Shown here: positions 1 through 7,855 of the stretch, one piece after another
Layout: the number at the start of each line of letters is the position of its first letter
Position numbering within the stretch: position 1 is the stretch's first letter
From: a bacterium
GTDB taxonomy: Bacteria > CBDUZB01 > JAGLHV01
Assembly: GCA_023132075.1 (NCBI GenBank)
Contig: JAGLYT010000017.1
Location: 1 to 12,240, forward strand
DNA length: 12,240 nucleotides
Direction of reading: 5' to 3'
The notes under the pieces: generated by a model
Databases searched by the model: none
Told to the model about the DNA's origin: nothing
What the model saw: only the letters and a program-made list of their open reading frames with translations
Made by a program: the position numbers and the translations under genes

Positions 1-72
1 GTTTGGGTTAATGCCAATAAATTTGCCGGTCCAAGATTTGATACAAAAGGTAATCCTATTACAAGCTGGTAA
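1..72 (+). CDS. 3' end of an unidentified gene (partial)
   Basis: Frame 1 is open from the first base to a TAA at 70-72. It encodes the last 23 residues of a protein that starts outside the window (VWVNANKFAGPRFDTKGNPI, then TSW). The tail is polar with aromatic residues and looks like the end of a globular or exported protein. It is too short to assign to a family, and I do not recognise it. The stop lies 17 bp before the next ATG with no room for a promoter or terminator, so the gene is probably in the same operon as the GH35-like gene that follows. The A-rich bases of its stop codon run directly into that gene's GGGGG ribosome binding site. Confidence 0.6.
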   Translation, partial: VWVNANKFAGPRFDTKGNPITSW

Positions 73-89
73 AGGGGGATTTTAAAGAA

Positions 90-2228
90 ATGAATTCTGT
101 TAATTTAAAGGATGGTTGTTTTCAGGTCAATGGGAAAAAGCAGTTTATTTTATCGGGAGAAGTGCAATATTTTAGAATTGAAAAAAATAAATGGAGAAAA
201 ATGTTAGATGGTTTGTGTGAGGCAAACTGCAATACTCTTTCTACTTATGTGCCCTGGAATTGGCACGAATATGAACAGGGAAAATTTGATTTTACCGGGA
301 AGACTCATCCCAGCAGAGATTTGGTAAGTTTTTTAAAATTAGTTAAGGAATATGGCTTGAATTTAATTATTAAAGGGGGGCCCCATATTCATGCGGAGTT
401 TTTAAACGGAGGTATTCCCAAATGGGTTCTTTCCGGGTATCCGGAAGTGCTTTGTTTAGATAGTGAAGGAAAACCTACCGGTAGTTATGCTTTTTATCCT
501 CCGGTAACCTATCTTCATCCGACTTATATGCAGTTGGTAAAAAAGTGGTATGAAGCATTTACCGAAGTAGTGCTTCCTTTTGATAATATTATTTTATGGC
601 AGGTAGATAATGAAGTAAGTTATAGTTTGTCTTTTTTTCATTATTCACCCGGACAAGCCTTTTCCGGTGATTATAATCCTTTTCTGGTAGAAAAAAATGG
701 GCTTTATCAACAATATTTAAGTAAGAAATTTAAAGATATAAAGGATTTGAATGCCCGTTACGGAGAGAACAATACGGATTTTACTTTGGTTTCTCCTCCC
801 CGGAAAGAGCCATCTAATAAGGAAGAACAATTTAAAGTTTTTGACTGGTGTGAATTTCGGGAGAAATTAGTGGCAATGTATGTGCGTTCTTTGATGGAGA
901 TGCTTTTTGAGTTAGGCTGCCGGGGCCCTTTCAGTGTTGATGATCCGCTTTTGGGTTATGATACATCATGGAAAGGTATTTATGATGAGGTTAAAGATTC
1001 CCGTTGGCAGGTAGTTATCGGGTATACTTATTATACCGGGAATATGGAAGAGGAATCGATGGGTTATCATCTTTCCCGCATAGAGTTTACCAGGGCTTCA
1101 GGAACCCCGGTGGTTTCCAACCATGAAATTCAGGCGGGAAATGTGTATTTCCTTCCACATTGGAAACAGTCTCCCTCGGATTATGATTTAATCTGGAAAA
1201 CTTCCATAGGGTTTGGCAGCAATATGCTTAATTTTTATTGGTTTTGTGATGGATATAATTTTTTAGGATACGAACATTTTTTACCAAAAATGAATTTTTC
1301 TTCTCCGTTGGATAAGGATGGAAATAAGAGATTTCAATTTGGAATAATTAAAAAAATAGGGGAAATGCTTAAAAAATACCCGGAAATTGTAGAAACTAAA
1401 CCTGATTATGATTTGGCCGTTGGATATTATCACCCCTATGCCCGAATGGGTAAGTTTAGTAATTTAGAGGGAGTAGGTAATTTCGAATTAAGTAAAGGTG
1501 GAGCGGTCGGGTCTTTTATAGATCTTTTAGGGGTGTGTAATATTAATTTTCAAATGCTTAATTTAGAAGAAAACATTAAAGAAAACATCTTTGCCTGTCC
1601 ATCAAAATTAGTTGTTCTTTGTTATGAATTCTTAGATAAAAATATTCAAAAATCTTTGCTTGATTATGTTTCTGCCGGAGGACATTTGATTTTATTAAAC
1701 CAAGTACCTTTAAAGGATGAAAATCTGGGGGAATGTAAGATGTTGTACGATGCTCTAAAAATAGCAAGATTGGATTCTATTCCCAAAGGGAAAGGGTTTT
1801 TTGAAATAAACAGAGTGGGATACAAAAATTATGATTTTTGTGTTTATGATGATTTACAGATATATGAGTTTAATGACCGGGATTATATTCAGGATATGAC
1901 TTCTTTTTCCTCGGGTAGAATATGTGGATTTACCAGGAACGTCGGAGGCGGAAAAATTTCGGTTGTTGGATTTGTTCCCCGGGTTTTTCTGGATGTTTCC
2001 AGAAATTTTGCCCGGGATTATTTTGAAAAAAAATCACGGGATGGGATTTTAGTTTATGAACGGAAAAATAAAGATTTTTCACTTTTTACGGCGTGTAATT
2101 TATCGGAAAAAGAAGAAAAGATAGAAATGAATCAGAAGCAATTTATATTACCTCCCCGTCGAGCGACATTTATTGTTAAAAAAGGTGAAAATTACGAAAA
2201 GTGGGGAGAAGAGCGAACAGGATTATGA
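90..2228 (+). CDS. GH35-like beta-glycosidase (putative beta-galactosidase) with a GH42-type second domain
   Basis: A clan-A retaining glycosidase of 712 aa with no signal peptide, so probably cytoplasmic and acting on terminal beta-linked sugars such as galactose. Residues 20-60 carry the GH35 start (SGEVQYFRI, then STYVPWNWHEYEQGKFDFTG). Residues 96-113 hold the GGPHIHAEFLNGGIPKW block, a variant of the GH35 GPYICAEW segment. The likely acid/base is E175 in LWQVDNEVS. The likely nucleophile is E346 in VVSNHEIQAGN, placed by position in the barrel. Around 440-545 an alpha/beta segment (KLVVLCYEFLD, then LLDYVSAGGHLILL) resembles the GH42 trimerisation, amidotransferase-like domain, and a small beta domain ends the protein. 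This combination leaves the family uncertain: GH35, or a related clan-A galactosidase family such as GH165. The start is ATG 90, with GGGGG at 74-78. The 3' end overlaps the next gene by 4 bp. Confidence 0.82.
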   Translation: MNSVNLKDGCFQVNGKKQFILSGEVQYFRIEKNKWRKMLDGLCEANCNTLSTYVPWNWHEYEQGKFDFTGKTHPSRDLVSFLKLVKEYGLNLIIKGGPHIHAEFLNGGIPKWVLSGYPEVLCLDSEGKPTGSYAFYPPVTYLHPTYMQLVKKWYEAFTEVVLPFDNIILWQVDNEVSYSLSFFHYSPGQAFSGDYNPFLVEKNGLYQQYLSKKFKDIKDLNARYGENNTDFTLVSPPRKEPSNKEEQFKVFDWCEFREKLVAMYVRSLMEMLFELGCRGPFSVDDPLLGYDTSWKGIYDEVKDSRWQVVIGYTYYTGNMEEESMGYHLSRIEFTRASGTPVVSNHEIQAGNVYFLPHWKQSPSDYDLIWKTSIGFGSNMLNFYWFCDGYNFLGYEHFLPKMNFSSPLDKDGNKRFQFGIIKKIGEMLKKYPEIVETKPDYDLAVGYYHPYARMGKFSNLEGVGNFELSKGGAVGSFIDLLGVCNINFQMLNLEENIKENIFACPSKLVVLCYEFLDKNIQKSLLDYVSAGGHLILLNQVPLKDENLGECKMLYDALKIARLDSIPKGKGFFEINRVGYKNYDFCVYDDLQIYEFNDRDYIQDMTSFSSGRICGFTRNVGGGKISVVGFVPRVFLDVSRNFARDYFEKKSRDGILVYERKNKDFSLFTACNLSEKEEKIEMNQKQFILPPRRATFIVKKGENYEKWGEERTGL

Positions 2229-3463
2229 AAAAGATAGATTTAGAAATGTGGGTTATGCCCAATGCGTCTTTTAAGACCGGTTTGACTTTTGGGCAGGAGT
2301 TGAAACATTTTTCAAAAAAATACCCACATATAAATGTAAGGATAAAGGTCCATACATGGTCATCTGCGTGGAGACTTATTATGAAAGCGGTAAGGACCAA
2401 GAAAGGACCGGATGTTTTTCAGCTGGGCAGCAGCTGGGTTAATACTCTTGCTTATTTGGGAGGATTGGCTGATATTAGTAAACCGGTAGAAGAATTAAAA
2501 AAGAAAGATTTTTTTTCTCCTCTTAATAAACAAATGGAAGAATCTTTTAAAGAAGAAAAAATATATTCCCTTCCCTGGTTTATGGATACCAGGATACTTT
2601 TTTATCGAAAAGATATTTTCAAAAAAGCAGGATTGAAAGAAAAAGATATCGGAAATTGGGATTCATTTCAAAAAGCCTGCCAAAAAATAGCGAGCCTTAA
2701 AATAAAAGGGAAAAAAATTTATCCTCTGGCGGTTTCCGGAGCAAAAAGCTGGACGTTAATTCATGATATTGCTCCCTGGATTTGGTCGGGTGGGGGAGAA
2801 TTTTTGAATTTTAGAGGTAAAAAAATAAGTTTTCAACAAAGAGAATCTTTAAAAGGAATGAAATTTTATTTTGACTTGGTTAGGGCTTATGGGAGTAAAA
2901 TTGCCTTAAAGCAAAATATGGGAAAGGTAATGGAGGATTTTTTTATTTACGGGCGTTGTGCGATGCATTTTTCCGGAACATGGGTTTTTTCTGCTTTTCT
3001 TAATCCCAATAGTCATTTGTACCGGGCGGAAATTGCCCAAAATATTGGAATAGCCCTGCCGCCTGCCGGGCCTAAGGGGCGGTATGCTTTTTTGGGTGGA
3101 AGCAATCTGGGGGTTGCTAAATTTTCTAAATATCCCCGGGAAGCATGGGAATTAATTTCTTTTTTAACCTCTCCTTCATCTCAATTACGCTATACAAAAG
3201 CGATTAGTAATCTTCCTGTTCATTCTAAAATATTTGATGCGTTTTTTTTCGAGGATAAACAATTAGCGGAAAAATTTAAACAAATATGTTCTTATGGGAA
3301 GATGTTTCCCCCGGTATTTTCATGGGGGATAATTGAAACAATTATGATGGAAACGCTGGCAGAGATTTTTAATAGTATAAGGAAAGGTCGATACACGGAA
3401 AATCTTCTTAAAAAAGAGATAAAAAAGATTTCTTCCGAAATAAATTTTGTTCTTTCCCTTTAA
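2225..3463 (+). CDS. Sugar ABC-type solute-binding protein homologue lacking a signal peptide
   Basis: A 412-aa family 1 solute-binding protein homologue (sugar/oligosaccharide class). Hallmarks, numbered from the ATG at 2225: first strand IDLEMWVM at 4-11; GPDVFQLGSSWVNTLAYLGG at 61-80; YSLPWFMDTRILFYRKDIF at 114-132; AMHFSGTWVFSAF at 246-258; LPPAGPKGRYAFLGGSNLGV at 278-297. The full two-lobe fold appears present. Unusually, the protein starts at the first beta strand, with no hydrophobic leader or lipobox. The frame is closed upstream by TGA at 2186-2188, so a leader is not possible without a frameshift. ATG 2225 overlaps the previous stop as ATGA. GTG 2201 is an alternative that adds only a short basic stretch. 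No permease or ATPase gene is nearby. It may be a cytoplasmic sugar receptor; that role is inference, while the family call is firm. Confidence 0.87.
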   Translation: MKKIDLEMWVMPNASFKTGLTFGQELKHFSKKYPHINVRIKVHTWSSAWRLIMKAVRTKKGPDVFQLGSSWVNTLAYLGGLADISKPVEELKKKDFFSPLNKQMEESFKEEKIYSLPWFMDTRILFYRKDIFKKAGLKEKDIGNWDSFQKACQKIASLKIKGKKIYPLAVSGAKSWTLIHDIAPWIWSGGGEFLNFRGKKISFQQRESLKGMKFYFDLVRAYGSKIALKQNMGKVMEDFFIYGRCAMHFSGTWVFSAFLNPNSHLYRAEIAQNIGIALPPAGPKGRYAFLGGSNLGVAKFSKYPREAWELISFLTSPSSQLRYTKAISNLPVHSKIFDAFFFEDKQLAEKFKQICSYGKMFPPVFSWGIIETIMMETLAEIFNSIRKGRYTENLLKKEIKKISSEINFVLSL

Positions 3464-3488
3464 AAAATATTTAAGAAAATTTTTTTAA

Positions 3489-3517
3489 TTAACAAATTTT
3501 GATATAAATAATATTAT
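3489..3517 (+). promoter_or_regulatory. Candidate sigma70 promoter for the GAF-GGDEF gene
   Basis: In the 87-bp gap after the binding-protein gene, TTAACA (3489-3494) and TATTAT (3512-3517) are separated by 17 bp. Each matches the -35 or -10 consensus at five of six positions. The predicted start near 3524 lies just upstream of the AAGGA ribosome binding site at 3535-3539. The gap is almost entirely A/T, so chance matches are likely, and read-through from the upstream genes remains possible. Confidence 0.35.
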
Positions 3518-3550
3518 TTTATAAAGGATTAAAAAAGGAAATAGATATTT

Positions 3551-5011
3551 ATGGCTAAAGAAAGTTTAAATAAATATTCGGAAAAACTCAGGAAGGTTAG
3601 TAAAATCTTTCGTTATACAGAGCCGGATTTGGAAGAAATTCTTAAACAGGTTTTAGCTATTGGATTTTCTACTTTAAGATTTGACTGGATGGAAATATTA
3701 TTATGGGACAGTGAAAGAAAAGTTTTAGAAGTAAAAGTGGTTGCTGAAAAAGACGGGATAATGGAAGGGGAAGAAGAGATTTTTATTTCGGAAAAGACTG
3801 ATCCGAGAATAATAGTGGGTTTAGGCAGGGAAAAGTGTATTGTAAGAAAGAAAAAAGGAGCGGAAGGATTTTTTTCAATAAAAAGCGGTAATAAAATTTT
3901 AGGGGTTTTAGGCATAAATAATCGATTAAGCGGAAGGAATATAAAGGAGTGGCAGATTTCATTACTTAAAGAATATGCTGAAGAAATCGGCGTAGGAATT
4001 GGTAATTTGGAATTACTTTTAAAGGAACAAATGCAGGCAGACAAGTTTAAGGCCCTTTCTAAAATAGGAATGGCCTTAGTAGGGCAATTAAAACTGGAAA
4101 ATAGAATAAAAATAATTTTGCGTAGTGTTATTAAACATTTAAGTATTGAACGGGTTAAATTATACCTGGTGAATGAAGAGAAAAAAGTTCTACAGGGAAC
4201 AATGTCTTTTGATCTCAGAGGGAAATTTCATGTTTTAAAGGAAGTATATTCTTTAAAAAAGAAAACCCATCCTGAAGTTTTTATGGTGATGAAAAAAGAA
4301 GCTCAGGAAGTAGGGTCTTTTGGATTGGTTTTTTCCATTCCTTTGAAAGTAGAAAAAAAAATAGTCGGATTTCTTGTTGCCGATAATATTTTCAGCCGGG
4401 AACGAATTAAAAAAGAAGATATTGAATACTTGAAACTTTTTGCTCAGCAGGCGAGTGTTTCCATAGAAAATGCCCGGCTTTTCAATGATGTCGAGAGGCT
4501 TTCTCTTACCGATGGATTAACAGGTTTATATACTAATAGGTATTTTAGAAAACGTCTTGGAGATGAAATTGTTCGAACGACAAGGCTTAAAACAAAGCTT
4601 GCTTTAGCCATTATTGATATTGACTATTTTAAAAGTTATAATGATTCTTACGGCCACATGGTTGGAGATCGAGTACTTGTTGATTTGGCCGGAATAATTA
4701 TGAAAAATATCCGTCAGGTAGACTTTGCTGCCCGTTATGGAGGGGATGAATTTGTTGTTTTTTTTCCGTCTACCTCTTTAGAAGGTGTGCAAATTGTTAC
4801 TTTTCGTTTATTGAGAGCAATTAGAAAGCATTATTTTCTTATTTCGGGAAAAAAAATAGGGGTTAGTGTAAGTATGGGGTTCGCTATTTATCCCTCTAAT
4901 GCACGAAATAAGGAAGCTTTATTTAGAAAAGCGGATAAAGCTCTTTATCGGGCTAAATCGCAGGGAAGAAATCAGGCTTGTTTTTATTCCGAAACATTGG
5001 ATAAAAAGTAA
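3551..5011 (+). CDS. Diguanylate cyclase with two GAF-type sensor domains (GAF-GAF-GGDEF)
   Basis: A 486-aa soluble signalling enzyme predicted to make cyclic di-GMP from two GTP. Residues about 21-152 and 165-310 look like two GAF sensor domains: alternating strands such as ILGVLGINNR and KIVGFLVADNIFS, each ending in a helix of the ISLLKEYAEEIGVGIGN or FAQQASVSIENARLF type. The cyclase domain spans about 318-480 and begins LTDGLTGLYTNRYF. It has the metal-binding IDIDYFKSYNDSYGH segment (354-369), an intact active-site GGDEF (397-401) and an intact inhibitory I-site RxxD (R388-Q-V-D391). It is therefore probably active and subject to product inhibition. There are no transmembrane segments. 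AAGGA at 3535-3539 supports ATG 3551. The ligand of the GAF domains is unknown. The neighbouring binding-protein homologue and glycosidase suggest a link to sugar status, but this is inference. Confidence 0.9.
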   Translation: MAKESLNKYSEKLRKVSKIFRYTEPDLEEILKQVLAIGFSTLRFDWMEILLWDSERKVLEVKVVAEKDGIMEGEEEIFISEKTDPRIIVGLGREKCIVRKKKGAEGFFSIKSGNKILGVLGINNRLSGRNIKEWQISLLKEYAEEIGVGIGNLELLLKEQMQADKFKALSKIGMALVGQLKLENRIKIILRSVIKHLSIERVKLYLVNEEKKVLQGTMSFDLRGKFHVLKEVYSLKKKTHPEVFMVMKKEAQEVGSFGLVFSIPLKVEKKIVGFLVADNIFSRERIKKEDIEYLKLFAQQASVSIENARLFNDVERLSLTDGLTGLYTNRYFRKRLGDEIVRTTRLKTKLALAIIDIDYFKSYNDSYGHMVGDRVLVDLAGIIMKNIRQVDFAARYGGDEFVVFFPSTSLEGVQIVTFRLLRAIRKHYFLISGKKIGVSVSMGFAIYPSNARNKEALFRKADKALYRAKSQGRNQACFYSETLDKK

Positions 5012-5059
5012 AATTCAAAAAATGTTTTTTAGTAAAAAATGGGTTTGTGTTGATTTTTA

Positions 5060-5089
5060 TTGACAAAATTGTGTTTTTTTTGTTATACT
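5060..5089 (+). promoter_or_regulatory. Extended -10 sigma70 promoter upstream of the GH94 gene
   Basis: TTGACA (5060-5065) is a perfect -35 match. TATACT (5084-5089) matches the -10 consensus at five of six positions, with an 18-bp spacer. TG at 5081-5082, one base before the hexamer, makes it an extended -10 element. Transcription should start near 5096. This is the best promoter in the window, and it lies in the longest gap in the left half, consistent with a new transcription unit starting at the phosphorylase gene. Confidence 0.7.
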
Positions 5090-5095
5090 TCCGCT

Positions 5096-5244
5096 TAAAT
5101 ACCAGAAAAAAGCATAAGAAAAAAATAGAGTTATTGTTTGTTTGTATGGATGTTTTGAGTTGTTAGAATTTATAAATCGCTCAAAAAAAGGTTTCAACGA
5201 AGGTAGTGGGAAAATAAAAATTTTATAAAACAAGGAGAGGAAAA
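5096..5244 (+). other. Predicted 5' leader of the GH94 transcript
   Basis: If the promoter at 5060-5089 is used, the mRNA carries about 150 untranslated nucleotides. They end in a strong AAGGAGAGG ribosome binding site (5232-5240) ahead of ATG 5245. The leader is A/T-rich. I see a symmetric ATAAAA-A-TTTTAT block at 5214-5226 and a six-codon reading frame at 5146-5166. I see no riboswitch class I can name and no terminator-like hairpin. The length leaves room for regulation. Confidence 0.4.
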
Positions 5245-7596
5245 ATGAAGTATAGTAATTTTAGTAAAGACAGCAAAGAAGTTGTAATTGTAAGACCCGA
5301 TGTTCCCCGACCATGGATTAACTATCTCTATAATGAGGAATATTGTGCTATTGTTTCTCATACTGGGGGAGGCTATAGTTTTGAGCACGATTGTAAAACC
5401 AAAAGAATTACTACCTGGAATCCGGATAATCTTTTTACCGACAGACCGGGTAGATATGTGTTTTTAAAAGATAGGGATACTAAAAAATATTGGTCGATTA
5501 ACTGGCAGCCTATTTGTCCGGAAAAGCAGGATTTTCAATGTCGTCATGGATTAGGCTATACGGTTGTTAGTTCAAAAAATCAAAATATAGAGGGAGAAAT
5601 AACTTATTTTGTTCCCCGCAAAGAACCGATGGAAATCTGGAAGATAAAAATAAGCAATAAAAGTAATAAAAAAAGAAATTTGAGTATGTTTTCCGTGACT
5701 GAGTTAATTTTGGGAGATTTTCAAACGGAATTACTCTATAAAAATATTTTTGCTATGTATAACAAAGCATGGTTTGATAAAAAGATTCAGGCGCTTGTTT
5801 CTACGAAAAACACATGGGGTTGGGGAGGAGGAGTATATCCGCATCAGGCTTATGTAGGAGCGAATTTTAAGATACATGGATGGGAAACGCGCAGAGAAAA
5901 TTTTTACGGTAAATATTTAATTCCTTCCCGTCCGGAGGCGGTACTAAATGGAAAATGTTCTAATACGGACAATTACGGAGAAAATATGGTTTCTGCCCTA
6001 CAGCATAATTTTACACTTAAACCAAATGAGGAAAGAGAATTTGTAATAATGCTGGTTCATGCAAAATCACAGCAGGAAGGGAATAAACTGTTAAAGAAAT
6101 ACCGAAATTTATCGACGGTAGAAAAATCTCTTAAAGAGGTGCGGAATTTCTGGCAGAAATTGGTAGACAAAGTGGAAGTTTCTACCCCTGATAAAAATTT
6201 TGACCGGATGGTAAATGTTTGGAGTAAATACCAACTTTATACTGCTAATACATGGAGCAGATCTCCTTCTTTTTATCATGAAGGGACAGGAGGAAGAGGT
6301 TATCGGGATTCCTGTCAGGATGCAGAGGGAATATTATCCCTTAACTCAGAATATGTAAAGGATAAATTAAGAGCGATTGCTGTTTTGCATTTTAAAGATG
6401 GTCATACGGCTTCCGGTTGGTCGGATCATTACGGCCCTTTTACCGATAGTCCAAGAGCTGATCATCCGGCGTGGTTTACTTACACTTTATCTGCTTATGT
6501 TAAAGAGACCGGGGATGTAGATTTCTTGAATGAGAAGGCGAAATGGCTTGATGGAGGAAAGGGAACAATATTTGAACATGTTTTAGCCAATATTGATTAT
6601 CTCTGGACCCATCGTGGGCAGCACGGTGCTCCTTTAATTGGAATTGCTGACTGGAATGATGCTATTGATAGTGCAGGGGATGAAGGAAAAGGAGAAAGTG
6701 TTTGGTTAGGAATTGCTTTTCACCGATCCCTTCTTTATGCGGCAGAGCTGGCTAAAGTTTTGGGTAAAAGCGATGTTGAAGCAGACCTTTTGAAAAAGGC
6801 AAAAGAAATGAAAAAAATTCTTAATAGTTCTGCCGGTTGGGACGGACGGTGGTTTTTGGGCGGGTATACTGATGAAGGAAAGCCCTTTGGTTCGTCTAAG
6901 AATAAAGAAGGTTCAATTCATATGAACTCTCAAACATGGGCAGTATTGGCTGATGTTTGTGACAATAAAAGAAAAAAGCAGGTAATGTCAATGGTAGATA
7001 AATATTGTGATACAGTCCATGGTCCGGCTTTACTCAGACCGGCTTATAAAAATACGGATTTATCTATCGGAAGAATTACTAAGTTTGCTCCGGGTGTAAA
7101 GGAAAATGGAGCTATTTTCTGTCACGCGGTAGCTTTTAAAATTGTTGCTGATTGTATGGCTGGCCGGGGAAATGAGGCTTTTGATTCTTATCAGAAAATA
7201 AATCCTGCTTGCCAGAAAAACGGATATAAAGTAGAACCTTATGTTTTTGCCGAATACCTGGTGGGCCCGGATCATCCTCATCATTTTGGTGAGGGGGCAT
7301 ATACCTGGATTACAGGGACGGCGGCATGGATGTACTTAGCTGCTACGGAATGGATGTTAGGTGCCCGTCGGGATTTTGAGGGATTACGGATAGATCCTTG
7401 TATTCCTTCTAAATGGGGTAAGTGTTCCATAAAACGTACCTTCAGGGGAGATGTTTATGATATATCCATTAAAAACCCAAAACATGTAAATAAAGGTGTA
7501 AAATCGCTTAAGGTTGATGGTTCCCTGATAAAAGGTAATTTAGTTAAGTATTTTGGTGACGGGAAAACCCATCGTGTAGAAGTGGTAATGGGATAG
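5245..7596 (+). CDS. GH94 family disaccharide phosphorylase (cellobiose/chitobiose phosphorylase-like)
   Basis: A 783-aa inverting phosphorylase of the former glycosyltransferase 36 group. It splits a beta-linked disaccharide or short oligosaccharide with phosphate into a sugar 1-phosphate and a shortened acceptor. Residues about 1-280 form the N-terminal beta-sandwich (HGLGYT at 101-106, EITYFVPRKEPMEIWKIKI at 118-136). An alpha/alpha barrel follows with GYRDSCQDAEG (352-362), catalytic-acid motif ADWND (468-472), GESVWLG (483-489), NGAIFCHA (621-628), GPDHP (674-678) and WITGTAAWMY (688-697). R354, H627 and T690-G691 fit remembered phosphate-site positions of chitobiose phosphorylase. The C-terminus (RIDPCIPSKWGK) is a small beta domain. 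The length suits two-sugar phosphorylases and is short for 1,2-beta-oligoglucan phosphorylases. There is no signal peptide, so it is cytoplasmic. AAGGAGAGG at 5232-5240 fixes the start; two TAG codons end it. Substrate unknown. Confidence 0.9.
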   Translation: MKYSNFSKDSKEVVIVRPDVPRPWINYLYNEEYCAIVSHTGGGYSFEHDCKTKRITTWNPDNLFTDRPGRYVFLKDRDTKKYWSINWQPICPEKQDFQCRHGLGYTVVSSKNQNIEGEITYFVPRKEPMEIWKIKISNKSNKKRNLSMFSVTELILGDFQTELLYKNIFAMYNKAWFDKKIQALVSTKNTWGWGGGVYPHQAYVGANFKIHGWETRRENFYGKYLIPSRPEAVLNGKCSNTDNYGENMVSALQHNFTLKPNEEREFVIMLVHAKSQQEGNKLLKKYRNLSTVEKSLKEVRNFWQKLVDKVEVSTPDKNFDRMVNVWSKYQLYTANTWSRSPSFYHEGTGGRGYRDSCQDAEGILSLNSEYVKDKLRAIAVLHFKDGHTASGWSDHYGPFTDSPRADHPAWFTYTLSAYVKETGDVDFLNEKAKWLDGGKGTIFEHVLANIDYLWTHRGQHGAPLIGIADWNDAIDSAGDEGKGESVWLGIAFHRSLLYAAELAKVLGKSDVEADLLKKAKEMKKILNSSAGWDGRWFLGGYTDEGKPFGSSKNKEGSIHMNSQTWAVLADVCDNKRKKQVMSMVDKYCDTVHGPALLRPAYKNTDLSIGRITKFAPGVKENGAIFCHAVAFKIVADCMAGRGNEAFDSYQKINPACQKNGYKVEPYVFAEYLVGPDHPHHFGEGAYTWITGTAAWMYLAATEWMLGARRDFEGLRIDPCIPSKWGKCSIKRTFRGDVYDISIKNPKHVNKGVKSLKVDGSLIKGNLVKYFGDGKTHRVEVVMG

Positions 7597-7599
7597 TAG

Positions 7600-7627
7600 T
7601 TAAATTAATAAAAAATTGTTAATTTAA
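7600..7627 (+). repeat. 9-bp AT-only inverted repeat after the GH94 gene
   Basis: TTAAATTAA (7600-7608) is perfectly matched by TTAATTTAA (7619-7627) across a 10-base centre. It begins just after the tandem stop codons. As RNA it would be a weak A-U hairpin followed by A-rich, not U-rich, sequence, so it is not a convincing terminator. It could be a binding site or a chance result of base composition. Confidence 0.35.
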
Positions 7628-7635
7628 AAAATAAA

Positions 7636-7680
7636 AAGTCGTGTAGATTACAATAATTTTTTAAGAAGTCGTTGTTGATT
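7636..7680 (+). repeat. Imperfect direct repeat, 30 bp apart, before the secreted GH gene
   Basis: AAGTCGT occurs at 7636-7642 and again at 7666-7672. The similarity continues downstream (GTAGATT versus TGTTGATT). The offset of exactly 30 bp is close to three helical turns, which would place two bound proteins on the same DNA face. The copies contain two of the few G/C-bearing words in an A/T-rich gap. Operator function is inference. Confidence 0.3.
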
Positions 7681-7770
7681 TCTTTTTTAACGGATATTTT
7701 TTTAAAAGAAAAATTTTTTGTAAATGGTAATAATTAAATTTGAGTATTCTTTTTTCCGGATAGTAACTTA

Positions 7771-7798
7771 TTGGAAATAATAATTCAGTAAGTATTAA
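7771..7798 (+). promoter_or_regulatory. Weak candidate promoter for the secreted GH/GH35 gene pair
   Basis: TTGGAA (7771-7776) and TATTAA (7793-7798) are 16 bp apart, each matching the consensus at four of six positions. The predicted start is about 50 nt before ATG 7856. The 259-bp gap makes a separate promoter plausible, but the match is poor and other A/T-rich alternatives exist. Confidence 0.22.
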
Positions 7799-7855
7799 AA
7801 ATAAGGAAAACAAATTGTTACGAATTACAGAATGTAATAAAAAAGGAGAAAACAA

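Noticed and set aside
2176-2400. Antisense hydrophobic open frame near the start of the binding-protein gene, a possible membrane peptide
   Set aside because: The hydrophobic runs are reverse complements of A-rich (Lys-rich) codons of the sense genes, and it spans an ATGA operon junction that strongly supports the + strand.
3613-4044. Antisense open frame of 143 codons within the cyclase gene
   Set aside because: It lies wholly inside a well-supported gene, has no ribosome binding site I can see, and its Ser/Pro/Phe-rich translation is typical of the reverse complement of a Lys/Glu-rich coding sequence.
5012-5059. Terminator between the cyclase and GH94 genes
   Set aside because: Only short A-run/T-run complementarity is present, with no G/C stem, so a hairpin would be too weak to call.
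5096-5244. A c-di-GMP riboswitch in the leader downstream of the cyclase gene
   Set aside because: I looked for the conserved GEMM core bases and pairing and did not see them. The leader is simply A/T-rich with no matching structure.
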